Part shown: piece by piece, positions 22,760 through 23,686 of the stretch
Position numbering within the stretch: the stretch's first letter is position 1
Layout of the letters: the number at the start of each line of letters is the position of its first letter
Source of the DNA: Candidatus Aminicenantota bacterium
GTDB lineage: Bacteria > Acidobacteriota > Aminicenantia > JAMOAD01
Direction: 5' to 3'
Length of the DNA: 23,686 nt
Assembly: GCA_027061995.1 (NCBI GenBank)
Contig: JAMOUT010000092.1
Location: forward strand, 1 to 23,686
Notes under the pieces: generated by a model
What the model was told of the DNA's origin: nothing
Database searches by the model: none
The model's input: the letters and a program-made list of their open reading frames with translations, nothing else
Program-made: the position numbers and the translations under genes

Positions 22760-23480
22760 TGAAGCGGCAAATATAATTAAAAATGCAAAGAGAATAGTGG
22801 TTTTTTCCGGTGCAGGAATATCGGCTGAAAGCGGAATCCCCACTTTCAGAGGCGTGGGTGGGATATGGAAAAAATACAGAGCTGAAGAGTTAGCTTCTTA
22901 TAATGCTTTTAAAAAGAATCCGGAATTGGTTTGGCGATTCTATGATTATCGCAGGCAAATAATAGCAAAAGCCGAGCCTAACAATGCCCATATATTATTA
23001 TCCAAGATGGAAAATATGTTTGATTCTCTTCATGTTATCACCCAAAATATAGACGGACTTCATAAAAAAGCCGGTTCAAAAAATATTTTGGAATTACATG
23101 GTAATATATGGAGAGTTAGGTGTGAAAAAGAGGAAAAAGTATTTGATTTTATGCAGAATCCTGTTGATCCTCTTCCTCCGAAGTGTCCGTTTTGCGGAGA
23201 TATTTTAAGACCTGATGTTGTCTGGTTCGGAGAATCTTTAAATTCCGATATCCTTAATAAAAGTTTCAAAATTGCGGAAAAAGCCGAGATTGCCATAGTA
23301 ATAGGGACTTCATCCATTGTTTATCCTGCTGCACATATCCCTCTATTAACAAAAAAGAAAGGGGGAAAAATATTGGAGATTAATATAGAAAAAACCCCTC
23401 TGACCGATATTTCCGATATATTTATCAAAGGGAAAGCTTCTATGATAATACAGAAAATATTTTATAAAATTGCCGATTAG
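22743..23480 (+). CDS. cobB: NAD-dependent protein deacylase, SIR2 family (class III/CobB-like)
   Basis: 245 aa. NAD-binding GAGISAESGIPTFRG (23-37), TQNIDGLH (100-107) and the catalytic His119 in ELHGN are all present. Tyr67 and Arg70 in FYDYRR match the Y-x-x-R signature of SIRT5/E. coli CobB-type enzymes, which also remove succinyl and malonyl groups. The zinc site shows Cys127 and the pair Cys148 and Cys151; the fourth position of the usual CxxC pairs is Glu (CEKE), as E. coli CobB also lacks a Cys there. The gene overlaps tatC by 17 nt, so it is translated from the same message. It would reverse acyl-lysine marks in the cytoplasm. No acetyltransferase or acyl-CoA synthetase gene is nearby. 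Confidence 0.92.
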   Translation: MISKIDEAANIIKNAKRIVVFSGAGISAESGIPTFRGVGGIWKKYRAEELASYNAFKKNPELVWRFYDYRRQIIAKAEPNNAHILLSKMENMFDSLHVITQNIDGLHKKAGSKNILELHGNIWRVRCEKEEKVFDFMQNPVDPLPPKCPFCGDILRPDVVWFGESLNSDILNKSFKIAEKAEIAIVIGTSSIVYPAAHIPLLTKKKGGKILEINIEKTPLTDISDIFIKGKASMIIQKIFYKIAD

Positions 23481-23524
23481 CCATTTTTTTATAATAATCT
23501 CTATCATTTTTTTAAATAATACAT

Positions 23525-23530
23525 TATAAT
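23525..23530 (+). promoter_or_regulatory. Perfect -10 hexamer 5 nt before the last gene
   Basis: TATAAT at 23525-23530 ends 5 nt before ATG 23536. No good -35 is seen at 16-18 nt upstream, so this is weaker support than the promoters at 553 and 21244, but the -10-to-ATG distance is the same. Confidence 0.4.
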
Positions 23531-23535
23531 TTGAG

Positions 23536-23686
23536 ATGGTTAAAAAAGTTCTTTTTTTCTTTATCTTTTTTGTTTATGCTTTTAACAGTTACAGTTACGG
23601 ATTAACTCAAAATTTAGTTTTTCCTCTAAGAAAGGACATAATGTCAGCAATCCCATTAAATTCCGATGATGCAAAAGTTACCTTCT
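23536..23686 (+). CDS. Secreted protein, N-terminal part only (runs off the right edge)
   Basis: The frame from ATG 23536 is open for 50 codons to the window edge. Residues 1-22 look like a signal peptide: MVKK, a Phe-rich hydrophobic core (VLFFFIFFVYAF) and a likely signal peptidase I site around SYSYG. The visible mature part, LTQNLVFPLRKD then IMSAIPLNSDD, cannot be assigned to a family. No Shine-Dalgarno; leaderless translation is possible. It begins 55 nt after the sirtuin gene and is probably a separate transcription unit. Confidence 0.55.
   Translation, partial: MVKKVLFFFIFFVYAFNSYSYGLTQNLVFPLRKDIMSAIPLNSDDAKVTF

Overview
The window is low-G+C DNA (about one third G+C by eye) from what is most likely an anaerobic, double-membrane bacterium, possibly of a poorly sampled candidate phylum. 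The anaerobic lifestyle follows from an oxygen-sensitive class III ribonucleotide reductase with its radical-SAM activase and a four-subunit pyruvate-type 2-oxoacid:ferredoxin oxidoreductase. Lipoproteins, Tat export and a sphingolipid-type enzyme pair suggest a complex envelope. The phylum itself cannot be read from the sequence.

Layout. 1-586: the N-terminus of a leftward lipoprotein gene, then a repeat-rich spacer of AGCCTCGG-like octamers and three tandem units of about 60 nt. 587-2387: a Zn-ribbon methyltransferase overlapping a UbiA-superfamily gene that resembles polyprenyl-phosphate phosphoribosyltransferases. 2395-6936 (minus): a tight operon ruvA-ruvB-queA-orf115-orf214-lipid kinase. 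6937-7508: promoters, inverted repeats, a probable gene relic and a possible 33-codon leader ORF. 7509-12754: porG-porD-porA-porB followed 3 nt later by a membrane-anchored TPR-Ser/Thr kinase. 12759-15315 (minus): a serine-palmitoyltransferase-like enzyme and a DUF4388/J-domain/TPR protein. 15350-16336: a divergent NAD-dependent epimerase-like reductase. 16514-17548 (minus): a ferritin-like/degenerate GGDEF protein. 17687-20923: the anaerobic ribonucleotide reductase module with tandem NrdR-like boxes, a consensus promoter, nrdD, a separate glycyl-radical polypeptide, a hairpin and nrdG. 21244-23480: a lipoprotein-tatA-tatC-sirtuin operon of overlapping genes. 23536-end: the start of a secreted protein.

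Main points of interest. (1) The glycyl-radical tail of NrdD is a separate 68-aa gene, in the same frame but after two stop codons and a new Shine-Dalgarno site, and the zinc-finger cysteines are missing. (2) Two NrdR-like boxes lie one behind the other just upstream of a TTGACA-N17-TATATT promoter. (3) Four first-of-operon genes have a -10 hexamer exactly 5 nt before ATG and no Shine-Dalgarno, which suggests leaderless mRNAs alongside ordinary SD-led genes. (4) A perfect 12-bp inverted repeat between the sphingolipid-type genes holds two mirror-image extended -10 elements. (5) A TPR-kinase is apparently co-transcribed with the ferredoxin oxidoreductase.
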